A stretch of 64,000 nucleotides of DNA from contig CP093061.1 in NCBI GenBank assembly GCA_029027265.1, positions 930,001 through 994,000 on the forward strand, read 5' to 3'. Position 1 is the stretch's first letter. Every line of letters starts with the position of its first letter. Under the pieces are notes generated by a model that saw only the letters and a program-made list of their open reading frames with translations, did not search any database and was not told the origin of the DNA. The position numbers were made by a program, and so were the translations under genes. This DNA comes from Sulfurospirillum_A sp029027265 (GTDB lineage Bacteria > Campylobacterota > Campylobacteria > Campylobacterales > Sulfurospirillaceae). Below are positions 55,487 to 64,000 of the stretch, one piece after another.

Positions 55487-56413
55487 GAAATAAATTTACT
55501 ATAACTATATCAGATGTAAATGGTTCAAAGCACTATCTACTTCATCAAATCATCAAGCGTTTTGTTTTGTATTTTACTCTTTTTGTTATTTTTCTTATTG
55601 TTACTGGATCATACTTGATTTCGTTTTTGATGGACTCAGTAACAGATTTAGAAATTAAAAAAAACTAAAATGATTGAGCATCAAGAAATTCTCAAGCAAA
55701 GTAACGATAAGTTAATCAAAGAGCTAAACAATAAAACTAAAATTTTAACTCATAAGATAGGTCAAAAAAGTGAAGAACTTGATACTATTAAAGAAAAAAT
55801 AACAGATATAGAAGCTTTAGTAGGTATAACACCATCGCTAGAGATAGAAGTTGATGTAAGGCTTCAAAATATAAAGTTTACAACAGCACAACAAAAACTC
55901 TTTTTTGACAATATACCAAATGGAGAAGTTATACCTTTTAAAGGGTACAGTGGAAAATTTGGTTGGAGAAAACATCCTATTTTAAAGAGAAAAGAATTTC
56001 ATAGAGGCTTAGATCTTAGAGCTAAAAAAATGACACCTGTTCGTTCTCCTGCTGATGGAGTTATTGAGTATGCTGGGTATCATAAAAGCAGCGGTTTTGG
56101 TAATTTGGTTATAATAGAACATAATTATGGATTTAAAACAAGTTATGCACACCTTAGTAAAAAGTTTCCTGTAAAATCAGGTACTTTTGTAAAAAAAGGT
56201 GATATTATTGCTTATACAGGTAATAGTGGATTATCTACTGGACCACATCTACATTATGAAGTTAGATTTATAGCTAGACCTTTGAATCCTATTAATTTTA
56301 TAAAGTGGAATAGTTCAAATTTTGAGAAAATATTTAAGAAGGAGAAAAGAGTTTCATGGCAATCTTTGATAAAACTAATGCAGAGTCACCTGCATCTAGC
56401 GAAACAACAATAA
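55477..56413 (+). CDS. M23 peptidase of the Csd1/Csd2 type, frame broken by a one-base insertion
   Basis: First frame (55477-55668) has one membrane segment (FTLFVIFLIVTGSYLISFLM) and stops in an A8 run (55657-55664). The next frame continues KMIEHQEILKQSNDKLIKE, a coiled coil, and an active LytM domain with zinc ligands in FHRGLDLRAKK and GPHLHYEVRF. Seven A's would join them into about 310 residues. In Helicobacter pylori, peptidases of this kind (Csd1, Csd2) work with the bactofilin CcmA to curve the cell, and a bactofilin gene follows here with a 58-base overlap. Confidence 0.87.
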
Positions 56414-56754
56414 TAGCAAGTGGTGCTAAAATAGATGGTGTTTTTAATTGTGCTTCACGTCTTCATGTTGATGGAGAGGTAACAGGAGAGATTCACTCTA
56501 AGAGTATAGTAACCATAGGTAAGGGTGGAAAAATTAATGGCTCAATAACTGCCAATAGACTCATCGTTAATGGACATTTTGAAGGAAATGCGGATTGTGA
56601 TGGTGTTGAAGTTCTTGCCGGTGGAAAGTTTTTAGGTAAAGTTATATCAAAAGAGCTTATTATCGAAGCTAAAGCTGAGTTTGAAGGTGAAAGTAAGATA
56701 AAAAGAGATAATGAAATTTCTAAAGCACCAATAAAAATAGCTACAAAGGTGTAG
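56356..56754 (+). CDS. Bactofilin (CcmA-like)
   Basis: 132 residues. Beta-helix repeats IDGVFNCASRLHVDGEVTGE, IHSKSIVTIGKGGKINGSIT, ANRLIVNGHFEGNADCDGVE form the bactofilin core with short tails. It assembles into filaments without nucleotides and places wall enzymes. The start lies inside the M23 gene. AAGGAGAAAAGAGTTTC precedes ATG. Likely partner of the upstream M23 peptidase in cell shape. Confidence 0.92.
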   Translation: MAIFDKTNAESPASSETTIIASGAKIDGVFNCASRLHVDGEVTGEIHSKSIVTIGKGGKINGSITANRLIVNGHFEGNADCDGVEVLAGGKFLGKVISKELIIEAKAEFEGESKIKRDNEISKAPIKIATKV

Positions 56755-56761
56755 ATAAAAA

Positions 56762-59731
56762 TTGCAATCAGCTATTTATGAATTTTTTAAAAATGGTGGC
56801 GATAGTGACGTAGTTGGTGTTGCCACTGAAAAAGATGCTTTTTTAGTATCGCAAGTTGTAGAGTATATAGGTAAAAAAGCTTATCTACTTCCAGATTTAA
56901 GAGCTAGTTTTGGTGATGATTTACTCTCTTTTAGTGTTGAACTTCAACAGCTTTTAAATACTCTAAAGAGTTATTATGATGATAATTCAACAAAAAAGGT
57001 TCTTATAGCTCCTATTAGAACACTTTTCACTCCACTCCCTCCACAAAACCTTTTTAAGACTCAAATCATAGAGTTTGGCGGAATATTAGCATTAAATGAT
57101 TTTAAAGAAAGTATGTTAAATTGGGGTTACACAATTGTTGATGTTGTAGAAACTCAAGGGGAAGTTTCTTTTCGTGGTGATATTGTAGATATATTTCCTA
57201 TTAATTCTAAATTAGCTATCCGAATTTCTTTGTTTGATGAAGAGATAGAGAGTATTCGTTATTTTGAGTGTGAAACACAAAAGAGTCAAAAAGAGGAGTT
57301 GGAGTCATATGAAATAGTTCCTGCTCTTTTTTCACTAAGTAGTGAAGAGTTTGATGAATTGAACAAAAAAATAGAGAATATACAGAGTGATAGTTTTGTA
57401 AAAGATATACACTCTTTGGGACTTTGGGCCCTGAAAGATGTATGTAAAAACTGGTTTGATGAATTTGAAATATGTCTGTTGAATGGTTTAGAAGATGAGA
57501 TAGAAGAGATTAGATTATTCGACAAAGAAAGAAGTGAACAGTTAAGTTCTTTACATGTAATCCCAAATGCCAGAGAATTTAAACCTCTTGAAATTGCTTC
57601 AATAAGCACATTTTTAAACTTTCATAAAAACAAAAAAGTTACCATACTTGCAAAGAGCGAGATACTTCTAAGACAAGAGGAGATTGACCCTAGCTTTAGT
57701 TTTAAACAAAGTGAGTTGATTGTAAATATAATTAGCACTAATGAAGTTATTATTTCTTTAAATAAGCAATCAAAAAAGAAGAGAAGAAAAAAAGCATCTA
57801 TTATATTAGATGAGCTAAAAATAGGTGATTTAGTAGTTCATGAAAACTATGGAGTAGGGCTTTTTAAAGGCTTACAAAATACAACTGTTCTAGGTAGTAC
57901 TAGAGACTTTGTTGTGATTGAGTATCAAGGGGAAGATAAGCTTTTACTTCCTGTGGAAAATCTTGATGTAATAGACAGATACATCAGCGATGGTGGGCAC
58001 TTAGGGGTAGTTGATAAGCTTGGAAAAGGAAGTTTTCAAAAACTAAAAGCAAAAACGAGGGCAAAACTTCTTGAGATTGCAAGTGAGATTATAGCAGTTG
58101 CGGCAAAAAGAGAGATGATTGAGGCTACGGTTTTACACCAACAAGCTAAAATCCAAGATTTTCAAAGTGATGCTGGGTTTGAGTATACAGATGACCAGAG
58201 AAAATCAATAGATGAAATTTTTGCAGATTTGAAGTCATCTAAGATGATGGATAGACTCCTTAGTGGTGATGTTGGTTTTGGAAAAACAGAAGTTGCTATG
58301 AATGCAATGTTTTTAAGTGCCATAAACGGCTATCAAAGCGTAATGTTAGCTCCAACTACACTTCTTAGCTCTCAACACTTTAAATCACTCTATGAGAGGT
58401 TTAATAAGTATGGTATTAGAGTAGAAAAACTTGACCGTTTTACATCAGCAAAAAATAAAATAAAAATTTTAGCAGATTTAAGAAGTGGTGAGTTAAAAAT
58501 ATGTGTTGGAACTCACTCTTTACTTGGAGTTGAGCTTAAAAATCCAGCATTGATTATACTTGATGAAGAGCATAAGTTTGGAGTAAAACAAAAAGAGAAA
58601 CTCAAACATATGAGAGAAGATGTTCATATATTAAGCATGAGTGCAACGCCAATTCCAAGAAGTCTAAATATGGCTCTGAGTTCCATTAAACAGTATTCTC
58701 AAATACTTACTCCTCCAAGTGAGAGAGAAGACATAAGAACTTTTGTAAAAGAGTATGAAGAAAAATCTTTAAAAGAGGCAATCACTAGAGAGCTTAGACG
58801 TGGTGGACAAATCTTTTTTGTACACAATAGAATAGCAAGTATAGAAAATAAGAAAAAAAATCTTGAAAAACTTCTTCCTGGACTAAAAATTCTCATACTT
58901 CATTCAAAAGTAAGTGCAACCGTAACAGAAAAAGAGATGATTAACTTTGAAAACAGAGAGTACGATTTACTACTCTCAACTTCTATTATAGAATCAGGCA
59001 TACACATACCAAATGTAAATACAATCATTATTGATGGAAGTGATAACTTTGGAATTGCCGACCTTCATCAAATGAGAGGAAGAGTAGGACGTGCTAAAAG
59101 ACAAGGATATTGTTACTTTTTAGTTAAAGATAAAACACAACTTACTGAACAATCTAAAAAAAGATTAATGGCACTTGAAGCTAACTCATTTTTGGGAAGT
59201 GGCTCAGTTTTGGCTTATCATGATTTAGAGATACGAGGTGGTGGAAACTTAATTGGTGAAGCACAAAGTGGACATATAAAAAATATAGGATATTCACTCT
59301 ATTTAAAGATGCTAGAAGATGCTATTAACACACTTCTAAACAATACTCCAGTTCAGAAAAAAGAGGTTGATATAAAACTCTCTATTAATGCTTTTATTAG
59401 TAGTGATTGTGTAAGTGAAGATAGAGTTAGGTTAGAGCTATATCGTCGTTTGAGTAAGTGTATAAGCGTTAGAGATGTACTGGATATGGAAGAGGAGATG
59501 GAAGATAGATTTGGTAAACTTGACATACATACTAAACAATTTTTAGATGTAATTACCATAAAAATATTAGCTGCTCATTCTGATATTGTTTTTATTTCAA
59601 ATTTTGGACAAAATATAACTTTAAAAGAAAAAAGTGAGCAAAAGAGTTACTTAAAATCACCTAGTAAAGATGATGATGACATCATAGCTACTGTATTAGT
59701 TCATTTAAGAAAAAAGGTAAAAAATGGATAG
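56762..59731 (+). CDS. mfd: Transcription-repair coupling factor Mfd
   Basis: 989 residues, shorter than the 1150 of E. coli, as is common in Campylobacterota. UvrB-like N-terminus (GEVSFRGDIVDIFPI), RNA-polymerase-interacting Tudor-like domain (GDLVVHENYGVGLFKGLQ), RecG-type helicase (LSGDVGFGKTEVAMNAM, DEEHKFGVKQKE, LSMSATPIPRSLNMAL), and TRG/C-terminal part. TTG start after AGGTGTAGATAAAAA. One TACATGTA at 57552. It overlaps the glycosylase by eight bases. Confidence 0.95.
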   Translation: MQSAIYEFFKNGGDSDVVGVATEKDAFLVSQVVEYIGKKAYLLPDLRASFGDDLLSFSVELQQLLNTLKSYYDDNSTKKVLIAPIRTLFTPLPPQNLFKTQIIEFGGILALNDFKESMLNWGYTIVDVVETQGEVSFRGDIVDIFPINSKLAIRISLFDEEIESIRYFECETQKSQKEELESYEIVPALFSLSSEEFDELNKKIENIQSDSFVKDIHSLGLWALKDVCKNWFDEFEICLLNGLEDEIEEIRLFDKERSEQLSSLHVIPNAREFKPLEIASISTFLNFHKNKKVTILAKSEILLRQEEIDPSFSFKQSELIVNIISTNEVIISLNKQSKKKRRKKASIILDELKIGDLVVHENYGVGLFKGLQNTTVLGSTRDFVVIEYQGEDKLLLPVENLDVIDRYISDGGHLGVVDKLGKGSFQKLKAKTRAKLLEIASEIIAVAAKREMIEATVLHQQAKIQDFQSDAGFEYTDDQRKSIDEIFADLKSSKMMDRLLSGDVGFGKTEVAMNAMFLSAINGYQSVMLAPTTLLSSQHFKSLYERFNKYGIRVEKLDRFTSAKNKIKILADLRSGELKICVGTHSLLGVELKNPALIILDEEHKFGVKQKEKLKHMREDVHILSMSATPIPRSLNMALSSIKQYSQILTPPSEREDIRTFVKEYEEKSLKEAITRELRRGGQIFFVHNRIASIENKKKNLEKLLPGLKILILHSKVSATVTEKEMINFENREYDLLLSTSIIESGIHIPNVNTIIIDGSDNFGIADLHQMRGRVGRAKRQGYCYFLVKDKTQLTEQSKKRLMALEANSFLGSGSVLAYHDLEIRGGGNLIGEAQSGHIKNIGYSLYLKMLEDAINTLLNNTPVQKKEVDIKLSINAFISSDCVSEDRVRLELYRRLSKCISVRDVLDMEEEMEDRFGKLDIHTKQFLDVITIKILAAHSDIVFISNFGQNITLKEKSEQKSYLKSPSKDDDDIIATVLVHLRKKVKNG

Positions 59732-60416
59732 TTATCAACTGTTTGAAGCGTTAAAAAAACAAGGCTACATAAAAGAAGAGAGAGAAGAGTTTTGGTGGCC
59801 TAACAGTGGAACATTCGACGTAATAGTTGGTGCAATTTTAACCCAGCAAGCAAAGTGGGAAAAAGTTGAAAAAAGTTTAATAAATTTAAGCGATAAAAAC
59901 TTGTTAGATTTAGAGTCTATTGCAAATTTAGATGGTACTGAGTTAGCCCAATTAATTAAACCGAGTGGATTTTACAATACTAAAGCTAAAAATTTAAAAA
60001 AAATATGTCAAAATATTTTAGAAGAGTTTGTGAGTTTTGAAAATTTTGCTCTTAGTGTTAGCAGAAATTGGTTACTTTCACAAAAAGGCATAGGTGAAGA
60101 GAGTGCAGATGCTATTTTGTGTTATGCTTGTAAAAAAGAGGTTATGGTGGTTGATAGCTATACCAATAGACTAGTGCAAAAATTTGGATATGAGTTTGAG
60201 AGTTATAGTGAACTCCAAGAGTGGCTTATTAGTGGTATTGAGAGCAATACAGAAAAAATTAATAAACTTTATGGAAAAAACATGGACTTAAATGTTGTTT
60301 ACGCTAGATTTCATGGAAAGATTGTAGAGTTTTGTAAAGAAAATAGACGCGGGAAAGATGTAGAAGTGAGTAGCCTAAGAGAGTGTAAAAAGAACTGTGT
60401 AAACCTCAAAAAATAG
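59724..60416 (+). CDS. MagIII-type 3-methyladenine DNA glycosylase, C-terminus altered by IS256
   Basis: 230 residues, HhH-GPD fold. WWPNSGTFDVIVGAILTQQ, the PSGFYNTKAKNLKKI stretch, LSQKGIGEESADAILCYACK (hairpin) and the catalytic Asp in EVMVVDSYTNRL match H. pylori MagIII rather than endonuclease III; the iron-sulphur cluster of the latter is missing. The last dozen codons (from 60379, RECKKNCVNLKK) are IS256 sequence. Before the insertion the frame would have ended as SSLNI then TAG, as the sequence after the right repeat shows. Enzyme should still work. Confidence 0.88.
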   Translation: MDSYQLFEALKKQGYIKEEREEFWWPNSGTFDVIVGAILTQQAKWEKVEKSLINLSDKNLLDLESIANLDGTELAQLIKPSGFYNTKAKNLKKICQNILEEFVSFENFALSVSRNWLLSQKGIGEESADAILCYACKKEVMVVDSYTNRLVQKFGYEFESYSELQEWLISGIESNTEKINKLYGKNMDLNVVYARFHGKIVEFCKENRRGKDVEVSSLRECKKNCVNLKK

Positions 60417-61725
60417 ATTTATTTGATAAACTAATCAAGTGAATTATTTGTAAAGGATTTACACATGAGTTTAATCAACCACGACGAGTTAAAAAGACAA
60501 ATTACATCAGGAGAGTTAACCTCTCTAGATGATATAACAAAAGAGTTCAAAAACATACTCAAAGAAGTGATACAAACTGCATCACAAGAAGAGCTAACCT
60601 CACACCTAGGCTACAATAAACATCAAGAATCAAAGAGTTTAAATGCCAGAAATGGTTATAATGAAAAAACTATAAAATCAAAGTATGGTCAATTTGATGT
60701 TTCCATACCAAGAGATAGAGACAGTAGCTTTGAGCCACAACTGGTGAAAAAGAGAGAAGTACTTTTAGATGGAAGTGAAGATTTGATTCTATCACTTTAT
60801 ACCAAAGGTATGAGTGTAAGAGATATTCAGCTTCATCTTGATGACTTATATGGCTATGAGCTATCAACTCAAACAATCTCAAATATCACAGAAAAGATTA
60901 TGGAAAAAGCCAATGAATGGCAGAACCATCCACTTGACGCAATTTATCCAATTATATTTATGGACGCAACAGTTTTAAAGATCAGAGTGGATAGAGTAGT
61001 AAAAAATATAGCAGCTTATATAATGCTAGGTATCACTCTTGAAGGTAAAAAAGAAATCATCGGTATTTGGATAGGTGAAAATGAAACTAGTAAATACTGG
61101 CTTACTGTTTTAAACGATATTCAAAAACGTGGTATACAAGATGTCCTTATCTTTGCAATAGATGGTCTTAATGGCTTTAATGAAGCAATACAGGCAGTTT
61201 ATCCCAAAGCTGAAATACAAAGATGCATAGTTCATCAAATACGAAGCTCTTTGAAGTTTGTATCTTGGAAAGATAGAAAGGCAGTTGCTAAGGATTTAAA
61301 ATCTGTATATTCTGCTTACAACGAAGAAGATGCTCAATTAGCACTTACTGACTTCAATGACATTTGGGGTAAAAAGTATCCTAACATCACTATCTCTTGG
61401 ACAAATCACTGGACTGAATTATCTACTTTTTACAAATATCCAGACTCAGTTAGAAAGCTGATTTATACTACAAATCCTATAGAATCTTTAAATGCAACTA
61501 TAAAAGAAAGACTAAATCTAAAGGCTCATTTCCTACAGTAGAATCAGCTTTTAAAGTTATGTATCTTGCCACTCAGGAGCAACAAAATAAATGGAATATG
61601 TCTAGTATTAGAAATTGGTTTGAAATTTATCCTCAACTTAGTATATTTTTTAGTGAAATTCTGTTAAAATATACTAAGTGATTTAGGAATAAAAGGTGGG
61701 TTTACACAGTTTAATTTACACTCTC
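60379..61725 (+). mobile_element. Complete IS256-family insertion sequence
   Basis: 1347 bp. Left end GAGAGTGTAAAAAGAACTGT, right end (reverse complement) GAGAGTGTAAATTAAACTGT; the terminal repeats agree at 23 of 26 bases compared. An eight-base target duplication TAGCCTAA lies at 60371-60378 and 61726-61733, so the ends are exact. Size, eight-base duplication and transposase type fit the IS256 family. A relic of a second copy lies at 8096-8218. Confidence 0.95.
60465..61681 (+). pseudogene. IS256-family (mutator) transposase, broken by a one-base deletion
   Basis: The frame from ATG 60465 follows the mutator type: ITKEFKNILKEVIQTASQEE, LSLYTKGMSVRDIQLHLDDL, IFMDATVLKIRVDR with the first Asp, IQRCIVHQIRSSLKFVSWKD, and TTNPIESLNATIKERL near the last Glu. 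It leaves frame after LNLK at about 61520. The other frame continues GSFPTVESAFKVMYLATQEQ to a stop at 61681, the normal C-terminus. CTAAAGG where CTAAAAGG is expected explains it. Full length would be about 405 residues. The missing tail follows the DDE Glu, so activity is uncertain; no slippery motif suggests programmed shift. Confidence 0.88.
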
Positions 61726-61758
61726 TAGCCTAAATATATAGGTTACTCACCTGTTTTA

Positions 61759-61989
61759 CTATTTATTTTCTTGCTCTTTCTTGTATTCCATTATCATAGC
61801 ATAAGCTTCATCTTTTAGTTTGAGCTTCTCTTTTTTCATAGACTCAAGAGCTAGTTGCTCCATATGCTCACGACCCTCTTCGATATTGTTTATCTGTTGG
61901 TCTAAATTGTTATGTTTCTCAAAAATCTTAGCAAAGTGTGCATTACTTACTTTGATATCTGAAATAATGTCTCTATATTCGTGTAACAT
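61759..61989 (-). CDS. DUF465 (YdcH-type) small protein
   Basis: 76 residues, helical. MLHEYRDIISDIKVSNAHFA and then LDQQINNIEEGREH...LKLKDEAYAMI fit the DUF465 pattern (E.r.I..LK..n..F..L...n.LD..I). AAGGAG precedes ATG on the minus strand. Function of the family is unknown. It is the first gene after the IS and the first of three on the minus strand. Confidence 0.8.
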   Translation of the reverse strand: MLHEYRDIISDIKVSNAHFAKIFEKHNNLDQQINNIEEGREHMEQLALESMKKEKLKLKDEAYAMIMEYKKEQENK

Positions 61990-62049
61990 TTAATCTCCTT
62001 TTACAAATGTAATTATATTGTAACAAAAAAGTAATTAACCAAAGGTAAA

Positions 62050-63237
62050 TTAAGATCTATAATCAGCATTTATTTTAACATATTCATAACTCAAATCACA
62101 TCCATAAGATGTATATGAGCTATCACCTACATTTAAGTCACAAGTAACCCTATAAGAGTCTTGTTTCATAACCTTAAAAGCTTTTTGTTCAGTCTCTTCA
62201 TCAAGGCTTGGATTATCTTTTGAATAGACTACTACATTGTCATAAAATATAACTAAATCTTCTTCTTTACATGTAACTCGACTAGCACCTATAGTTGAAG
62301 CTATGCGTCCCCAATTTGGGTCTTCCCCAAAGAGAGCAGTTTTTACTAAAAGTGAGTTGCTAAGAGCTTTGCTAGCTTTTTGAGCTTCTTTAATGTTAAG
62401 TGCATTTTTTACTTCAAAAGCTACTACTTTGTTTGAGCCTTCACCATCTCTTAAAATCTCCTGAGATAGATGTTTTGTCAGACGATTTAGTGCTTCACTG
62501 AATGCTTCTTTATCATAACTGTTTTTTGCAGAACTTAACATCATTACCGTATCATTAGTTGACGTATCTCCATCTACGCTTATAGTGTTAAACGATTGTT
62601 CAATTGCACTATGAAGTAGCTCATCCATGTCAATTTTTGGTATTTTTGCATCTGTTAAAATAAAGCAGAGCATAGTTGCCATAGATGGGTTTATCATGCC
62701 TGCACCTTTGCATATTGCAGCTACATGAAAAAAATCTCCATTCTCTAGCTCAACTTTAAAACATAACTCTTTTTTAAAGCTATCTGTTGTCATTATTGAA
62801 TGAGCAGTTTTATCTGAATTTTTAGAGTCAAAATTAAATTTATCAAAAGCACCACATATTTTGTCTGTATTTAATCTGTAGCCTATAACCCCAGTTGAGC
62901 TCATGACAGGATTTTGTATATTTGGTAGTCTGTTTTTAAGTCTGTCAAATATGAAATTTATATCATCAACACCTTTTTTGCCAGTCATAGCATTTGCATT
63001 TTTTGAATTCATTAAAACAAAATTTGTTTTAAAGTTTTTTTTATAATTTAAAAAATGACAAATTGGAGCAGCTTTGAATCTATTTTCAGTAAAAACTGCT
63101 GAAATTTGGCAAAGTTCATCGCTTCTAATAAAGCCCAAATCATTTTGTTTATCAGATTTTATACCAGAACTCACTCCTCCACAAAAAAAACCTTCTACAT
63201 TTTCAAGTCCATTTTTAATAGGAAATATATCAAACAT
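62050..63237 (-). CDS. argJ: Bifunctional ornithine acetyltransferase/N-acetylglutamate synthase
   Basis: Recycles the acetyl group in arginine synthesis. 395 residues; self-cleavage site in GAGMINPSMATMLCFILTDA with the Thr nucleophile, VMSSTGVIGY, ISVDGDTSTNDTV, and FGEDPNWGRIASTIGAS are all family marks. It overlaps the RCK gene by eight bases. One TACATGTA at 62278. Whether it is mono- or bifunctional cannot be told from sequence alone. Confidence 0.95.
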   Translation of the reverse strand: MFDIFPIKNGLENVEGFFCGGVSSGIKSDKQNDLGFIRSDELCQISAVFTENRFKAAPICHFLNYKKNFKTNFVLMNSKNANAMTGKKGVDDINFIFDRLKNRLPNIQNPVMSSTGVIGYRLNTDKICGAFDKFNFDSKNSDKTAHSIMTTDSFKKELCFKVELENGDFFHVAAICKGAGMINPSMATMLCFILTDAKIPKIDMDELLHSAIEQSFNTISVDGDTSTNDTVMMLSSAKNSYDKEAFSEALNRLTKHLSQEILRDGEGSNKVVAFEVKNALNIKEAQKASKALSNSLLVKTALFGEDPNWGRIASTIGASRVTCKEEDLVIFYDNVVVYSKDNPSLDEETEQKAFKVMKQDSYRVTCDLNVGDSSYTSYGCDLSYEYVKINADYRS

Positions 63238-64000
63238 ATCTTAATTCTTCAGGTTTTTGCTTTTTGCGTATGATCCTCTTTGTAGCACGTATACTTTCAG
63301 CAGTTCCAATGACAAGTAGCTTTGAGCCAGTTCCGACAAGTACATTACCTTTAGGCATAGGTATAAAAATATCATTTGCGTCTCTGATACCAACTATACT
63401 TACGTTTGTTATATCTCTTAGACGAGCCTCTTTTAGTTTTTTGAATCTCATCCATGAATGGTCAGGAATCTTAATCTCTTCCATATCTATTGGAGCATCT
63501 TTTCTATATAGTAGTTTTTCAAGCATATTTTCCATGTCTGGTCTAAGGCTCATTGCACGAAGACGTTCAGCCATGAGTTTTGTAGCACTAATTACTCTAT
63601 CTGCTCCAAGTTTTTTTAGTTTTACCATATCATTGTCACTAGTTGCACTGGTAATAATATAGTAGGGACGTTTTAGTCCAATTTCTTTTTCATATAGTCT
63701 CGTTGATGCAATCTGTGCAATATTATCAGCAGTATTTTCACTAAGAGTTATAAGACCTTTTGCACTTGAAAGAAATGACTTTTGAAGGGCTATTTCTGTA
63801 TGAGGGTCCTCTTGAATAAAATAAGGATATTTATATTGTAATGCTATTTTTGACATGTCCTCTCTAGGGTCGATTACAACAAAAGGTATGTGATTTTCAC
63901 GAAATTGTTTAGATAACTCTATTGTAATTTCGTTGTGATGACAAATAACAAAGTGATTTTTTAGCCTAGCGATTCTGTATAGCATCTGTCGCTCCTTGAT
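63230..64000 (-). CDS. Potassium-channel-type RCK protein (5' end probably outside window)
   Basis: The frame is open to the right edge (IKERQ before ATG 63985), so the N-terminal pore part may lie outside; yet AAGGAG six bases before 63985 would also serve that ATG as a true start. Visible: a TrkA-N/RCK_N domain (NHFVICHHNEITIELSKQFR, FVVIDPREDMS) and an RCK_C domain (SWMRFKKLKEARLRDITNVS to LVIGTAESIRA). The nucleotide-binding Gly-x-Gly is HHN here, atypical. Gates or regulates a K+ channel or transporter. Confidence 0.75.
   Translation of the reverse strand: MKERQMLYRIARLKNHFVICHHNEITIELSKQFRENHIPFVVIDPREDMSKIALQYKYPYFIQEDPHTEIALQKSFLSSAKGLITLSENTADNIAQIASTRLYEKEIGLKRPYYIITSATSDNDMVKLKKLGADRVISATKLMAERLRAMSLRPDMENMLEKLLYRKDAPIDMEEIKIPDHSWMRFKKLKEARLRDITNVSIVGIRDANDIFIPMPKGNVLVGTGSKLLVIGTAESIRATKRIIRKKQKPEELRYV

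Noticed and set aside
61511..61530. Programmed -1 frameshift in the IS256 transposase
   Set aside because: CTA AAG G is not a proper slippery heptamer and the IS256 family does not normally use frameshifting; a deletion is simpler.

Overview
The window looks like a chromosomal segment of a Sulfurimonas-type member of the Campylobacterota. It is AT-rich, and its protein sequences and gene neighbourhoods fit that group: pyrH-rpoZ-spoT-tyrS, truB-csrA-ispE, clpS-clpA-aat, yajC-secD-secF, and a helical-shape type M23 peptidase next to a bactofilin. The genus is inferred from protein likeness and gene order. No rRNA or tRNA gene was recognised.

Layout. 1-8094: murein and core functions (EnvC-like LytM factor cut by the left edge, pyrH, rpoZ with a hairpin leader, spoT, tyrS, a nitronate monooxygenase, an AmiC amidase). 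8096-9740: insertion-sequence debris (an IS256-type right end and a transposase fragment) beside an apparently intact IS3-family element. 9866-17172: a tight seven-gene operon with a TelA-like protein, a DUF4178-like protein, a lipoprotein, a DUF350-type membrane protein and a membrane-anchored spermidine-synthase-like enzyme; this is the best candidate for a little-described system, probably in envelope stress. 17173-22489: a foreign-looking island with transposase relics at both ends, three genes of unusual composition (a Gly-rich collagen-like protein, a 496-residue Ser/Asn-rich protein and a 244-residue orphan) and a tail of a TrmH/SpoU methyltransferase gene on its right side.

22490-33106: bioD, pyrB, pabB, then an ankyrin gene pair on the minus strand and a RAYT (REP-associated tyrosine transposase) element whose reading frame runs into pabC, then pepF, an orphan, a LysR regulator and a UvrD-type helicase. 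33106-41946: truB-csrA-ispE, an accessory pocket with a histidine phosphatase and two toxin-antitoxin-like pairs, smpB, a TlpA-like lipoprotein, the N-degron genes clpS-clpA-aat and a carrier. 42031-52773: metK behind a repeated leader, DUF2461, an outer-membrane protein, lnt, yajC-secD-secF, leuS, lptE. 52794-64000: a diguanylate cyclase, folC, M23 peptidase-bactofilin, mfd, a MagIII-type glycosylase carrying a complete IS256-family insertion at its 3' end, then argJ and a potassium-channel-type RCK protein on the minus strand.

Two features cut across the window. The palindrome TACATGTA occurs about 32 times by eye, mostly inside host genes, sometimes as close pairs that form hairpins. Several genes that should be intact (clpA, leuS, the M23 peptidase gene, lnt twice, an outer-membrane protein gene, and the IS256 transposase) are broken by single-base indels, mostly in homopolymers, which suggests sequence errors unless shown otherwise.
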